From: Candidatus Falkowiibacteriota bacterium
GTDB lineage: Bacteria > Patescibacteriota > Patescibacteriia > UBA11705 > JACRDX01
Length of the DNA stretch: 8,537 nucleotides
NCBI GenBank assembly: GCA_016212745.1
Contig: JACRDX010000062.1
Coordinates: 1-8,537 of the forward strand
Direction of reading: 5' to 3'
Numbering within the stretch: position 1 is the stretch's first letter; each line of letters starts with the position of its first letter. Position numbers and translations under genes: made by a program. This document shows, piece by piece, positions 6,941-8,537 of the stretch. The notes below the pieces were generated by a model. That model ran no database searches. It was not told the origin of the DNA and saw nothing but the letters and a program-made list of their open reading frames with translations.

Positions 6941-7552
6941 ATGAGCCCTGTCCAAATGATGAAAGAGCTGGCCGCGCCGGTCACAACTGACCAGCGGATT
7001 TTCTCTTTTTCCACGGCAATTTGCCGCAACAAAAACGTTTTTGTAACAGAAGAGTATTGCGCGGCGCTTTTGCGCGCGCTGAAACAAATGGAAACCACAA
7101 TGGACCTATGCAATCTCGCGTATGTGATTATGCCGAATTATTTCAGTTGGATGTTCAAAGCAAGCCCAAAGAAAAATGACCCGCGCCAAGTTTATGGTGA
7201 ATTGAAAAAACTTGTGGCGCGGGAAATTTTAACAAATTTGTTAATGGAAGTGAAAAACCGTGACGCAGGATTTAAGGTTTTAGATTTTTTTAAAGCCAAA
7301 AAAATCAGCCGCTCGCGGCCAGAAAAAATTTTGGCGGAATTTCAAGACGAGGCGAAAAAATTTGAAGGCCGAAAATTTAAAGTTTGGCAAAAGGGCGGCA
7401 GGTTGAAAGAGGTCGCGACAAAAGGCGATTTGGCAAAAGAAGTTGAATACTTGAAAACGCGGCCAATGGCCGGCAAAGTAAAATTGGTTGATAAACCGGA
7501 AGAATATCCATACTTGTTTATAAGTGAGGAATTGGAGAAGGAGTTAGCGTAG
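6941..7552 (+). CDS. RAYT/IS200-like transposase-family protein lacking the HUH histidines
   Basis: A 203-aa protein from ATG 6941; in-frame ATGs at 6956 and 6959 are alternatives, and no Shine-Dalgarno is visible. The layout follows REP-associated tyrosine transposases (Y1_Tnp fold). A first strand is RIFSFSTAICRNKNVFV (19-35), followed by a helix and LAYVIMPN (59-66). A basic middle leads to FKVWQ (146-150), then EYLKTRPMAGKVKL (169-182) and KPEEYPYLF, matching the family's WQ, Y-I-x-x-N-P and PEDYPWS blocks. Active members have MPNHxH; here the positions are Y67 and S69 (MPNYFS), so both metal-binding histidines are missing. Y170 could correspond to the catalytic Tyr. The frame is otherwise intact over full family length, suggesting a retained DNA-binding protein or a recently dead transposase. 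It is followed at once by the inverted repeat of the next unit. Confidence 0.78.
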   Translation: MSPVQMMKELAAPVTTDQRIFSFSTAICRNKNVFVTEEYCAALLRALKQMETTMDLCNLAYVIMPNYFSWMFKASPKKNDPRQVYGELKKLVAREILTNLLMEVKNRDAGFKVLDFFKAKKISRSRPEKILAEFQDEAKKFEGRKFKVWQKGGRLKEVATKGDLAKEVEYLKTRPMAGKVKLVDKPEEYPYLFISEELEKELA

Positions 7553-7589
7553 TTCGGTAGACGGTTTCGATGCTCGTTTCGGTTTTCGT
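7553..7589. repeat. Left inverted repeat upstream of the four-helix-bundle gene
   Basis: This segment begins right after the RAYT stop codon. Read as reverse complement it matches 8121-8157 (and the second copy at 8226-8262). Over 7562-7589, 24 of 28 positions agree, including TCGATGC, CGTTTCGGT and TTCGT; the match continues outward through TCGGTA with a single gap. It also matches the decayed copy at 8038-8051 (13 of 14). The gene is therefore bracketed by inverted copies. Confidence 0.75.
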
Positions 7590-7626
7590 TTGTTGTCTAT
7601 CGTGTATTAATGACCAATCCTAAGAT

Positions 7627-8067
7627 ATGGAGAATGCAAAAATACGCATAACAAGTTTTCGTGATTTATTCGTGTATCAAAGCTCGTATGGGCTGATGCT
7701 GTCGGTTATTTTTAAAGTGTTGCCACGATTGCCTGTTTGTGAACGGAATGATTTGCAAAATCAGCTGCGAAGATCTTGCAAAGCTATTCCGAGACTAATT
7801 GCTGAAGGATATGCGAAGCGGCAGCAGCGCGCTGGTTTTAACAAATATTTGGAGGACGCGATGGCAGAAACAAACGAGACAATCGTCGGGCTAACGCAAT
7901 GCGCAGACATTTATGCCATACGCGGTGCGTTTATGAATGAAGTAATTGATGGTTATGATAAAGTTGTGCGGCAATTGTATAAGTTGAATCTATCGTGGAG
8001 AACTTTTAAAAGACGAGAACCGAGAAACGATGTTAACGAAACGTGCATCGACACCTTAATAAAATAA
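7627..8067 (+). CDS. Four-helix-bundle protein (23S rRNA intervening-sequence protein family)
   Basis: A 146-aa protein from ATG 7627, with no visible Shine-Dalgarno. The family pattern is clear: SFRDLFVYQSSYGL (10-23), then LQNQLRRSCKAIPRLIAEGYAKR (43-65, with the typical Q..RR..SIP.NIAEG core as IAEG 58-61), then FNKYLEDAMAETNETIVGL (71-89) and a final helix to about 127. The family forms ring-like homopentamers with basic, probably nucleic-acid-binding surfaces; members are encoded in 23S rRNA intervening sequences, and the related Avd serves in diversity-generating retroelements. No reverse transcriptase or rRNA is in view, so the present role is unknown. Residues ~128-146 (KRREPRNDVNETC...) exceed the usual core and are encoded by a decayed half copy of the downstream repeat, so the stop codon is probably repeat-supplied. 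Confidence 0.85.
   Translation: MENAKIRITSFRDLFVYQSSYGLMLSVIFKVLPRLPVCERNDLQNQLRRSCKAIPRLIAEGYAKRQQRAGFNKYLEDAMAETNETIVGLTQCADIYAIRGAFMNEVIDGYDKVVRQLYKLNLSWRTFKRREPRNDVNETCIDTLIK
8038..8057. repeat. Decayed partial copy of the 105-bp repeat, inside the gene's 3' end
   Basis: GAAACGTGCATCGA (8038-8051) is identical to 8129-8142 in the first full copy. A gap follows, and the sequence rejoins the repeat at TAATAAAATAATCGG across the first full-copy boundary. It therefore looks like a third, truncated unit whose right half forms the last codons of the four-helix-bundle gene. Confidence 0.6.
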
Positions 8068-8162
8068 TCGGATATCGGTTGCGGTTTCGAAGTTCGTATC
8101 GGAAAACGTTAAACGTTGGACGAATACCGAAACGTGCATCGATGCCGATACCGATAAACTAA
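8058..8162. repeat. 105-bp palindromic tandem repeat, copy 1
   Basis: Identical base for base to 8163-8267. The unit is itself an imperfect palindrome. Outer ATCGGATATCGG (8067-8078) pairs with CCGATACCGAT (8145-8155), and the centre is AACGTT-A-AACGTT (8105-8117). One transcript could fold it into a long stem with small bulges. Copy 1 starts inside the stop region of the four-helix-bundle gene. Confidence 0.95.
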
Positions 8163-8267
8163 AATAAAATAATCGGATATCGGTTGCGGTTTCGAAGTTC
8201 GTATCGGAAAACGTTAAACGTTGGACGAATACCGAAACGTGCATCGATGCCGATACCGATAAACTAA
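8163..8267. repeat. 105-bp palindromic tandem repeat, copy 2
   Basis: Directly abuts copy 1 with no spacer and no mismatch, which implies a recent duplication or active homogenisation. It ends 9 bp before the start codon of the next gene, so that gene's promoter must lie inside the repeat or farther upstream. Confidence 0.95.
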
Positions 8268-8276
8268 GTAAAATGT

Positions 8277-8537
8277 ATGTATAAAACAATTTTCGTTTTT
8301 GTGCTCTGCGGATTATTAATGTGCTTTGGTTATGCAACATCAGCAGCTGAAAACAAATATTCAGTTGAGCTAAGCGGCGATTTAGTTGACACGATAAATA
8401 ATTTGGAACAACGGATTGCGGCGCTGGAAAATAAAGTGGCGGTGCTGGAAAACAATTGCTCCGCCCCAGCAGTGGACGAGGTGGGAGTTTCGCCTATTAC
8501 CAACGAGCAGTCACCAGTGGTGGTTGCTGAATCCACG
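8277..8537 (+). CDS. N-terminal part of an exported coiled-coil protein (3' end outside window)
   Basis: The frame from ATG 8277 stays open for 87 codons to the window edge; ATG 8273 is in another frame and stops after three codons. MYK, then a hydrophobic stretch (IFVFVLCGLLMCFGYA) and ATSAAE make a signal peptide cleaved near residue 23 or 24. Residues 36-60 form a textbook short coiled coil: I40, L43, I47, L50, V54 and L57 alternate 3 and 4 apart (LEQRIAALENKVAVLEN). C61 follows directly and could make an interchain disulphide in an oligomer. Beyond it is a Pro/Val/Ser-rich, probably flexible stretch. The rest and the function are unknown. No Shine-Dalgarno is visible, and the 105-bp repeats end just upstream. 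Confidence 0.75.
   Translation, partial: MYKTIFVFVLCGLLMCFGYATSAAENKYSVELSGDLVDTINNLEQRIAALENKVAVLENNCSAPAVDEVGVSPITNEQSPVVVAEST

Larger units (their letters stand above)
7553..8267 (+). mobile_element. Putative IVS-like unit: four-helix-bundle gene between inverted repeats
   Basis: One left inverted repeat, one gene for a 23S-intervening-sequence-type four-helix protein, a decayed half repeat overlapping its 3' end, and two perfect 105-bp palindromic repeats on the right make a compact unit of about 715 bp. Intervening sequences in bacterial 23S rRNA genes share this plan of inverted ends that fold together with an IVP gene between them. No rRNA flanks are present here. Mobility is inferred; no target duplication could be defined. 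Confidence 0.45.

Noticed and set aside
7627..8267. Diversity-generating retroelement (Avd gene plus repeats)
   Set aside because: The protein is Avd-related, but no reverse transcriptase is present and the two repeats are identical, without the adenine-specific differences expected between template and variable repeats. Genes outside the window could change this.
8058..8267. CRISPR array
   Set aside because: The copies are 105 bp, directly abutting, without spacers, and no cas gene is present.
8056..8340. Minus-strand ORF with an internally duplicated peptide
   Set aside because: The peptide duplication is only the translation of the two 105-bp DNA repeats; because 105 is a multiple of three the frame stays open. 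It has no family features and overlaps real + strand genes at both ends.
8330..8536. Minus-strand ORF at the right edge
   Set aside because: It is the complement of the signal-peptide and coiled-coil gene, whose + strand frame has clear protein features.

Overview
The window looks like part of a candidate-phyla-radiation (Patescibacteria, probably Parcubacteria-group) chromosome. This is inferred from AT-rich DNA, weak or absent Shine-Dalgarno sequences, a very large Thr/Ala-rich S-layer-like protein with a YYYGSDGKRYVFP-type surface module, a helical DUF5667-like protein, and stand-alone IS200/RAYT-like and four-helix-bundle (23S rRNA intervening-sequence) proteins. UGA works as stop: the long genes run without internal UGA and encode Gly with GGN, so the SR1/Gracilibacteria code is unlikely.

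Left part (1-6718) is a cell-surface block, all on the + strand. It holds the 3' end of a helical protein (to 487), a ~100-nt gap with alternative hairpins and a perfect 26-bp palindrome, and a 1222-aa S-layer-like protein (630-4298) closed by a very strong terminator. Next come a membrane-anchored TPR protein (4415-5092) and a 532-aa exported multidomain protein (5120-6718). The last two genes each have an extended -10 promoter with the same TGATATAAT core and a short leader. The S-layer protein carries about three copies of a ~60-aa surface module at its N terminus. The 532-aa protein carries two copies of the same module at its C terminus, so the two probably share an attachment or assembly mode.

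The middle gap (6719-6940) has no gene. It holds a terminator nested inside a perfect 16-bp inverted repeat, and a second imperfect hairpin just ahead of a RAYT-like gene (6941-7552). That gene is intact, but its HUH motif reads NYFS instead of NHxH, so it is predicted to be catalytically dead.

The right part (7553-8267) is the most unusual piece. A four-helix-bundle gene is bracketed by inverted repeats and followed by two perfect 105-bp tandem copies of an imperfect palindrome. The last codons of the gene themselves fall in a decayed half copy of the repeat. The layout resembles a 23S rRNA intervening sequence sitting outside rRNA, and may be a small mobile unit. The window ends inside an exported coiled-coil protein (8277 to edge).
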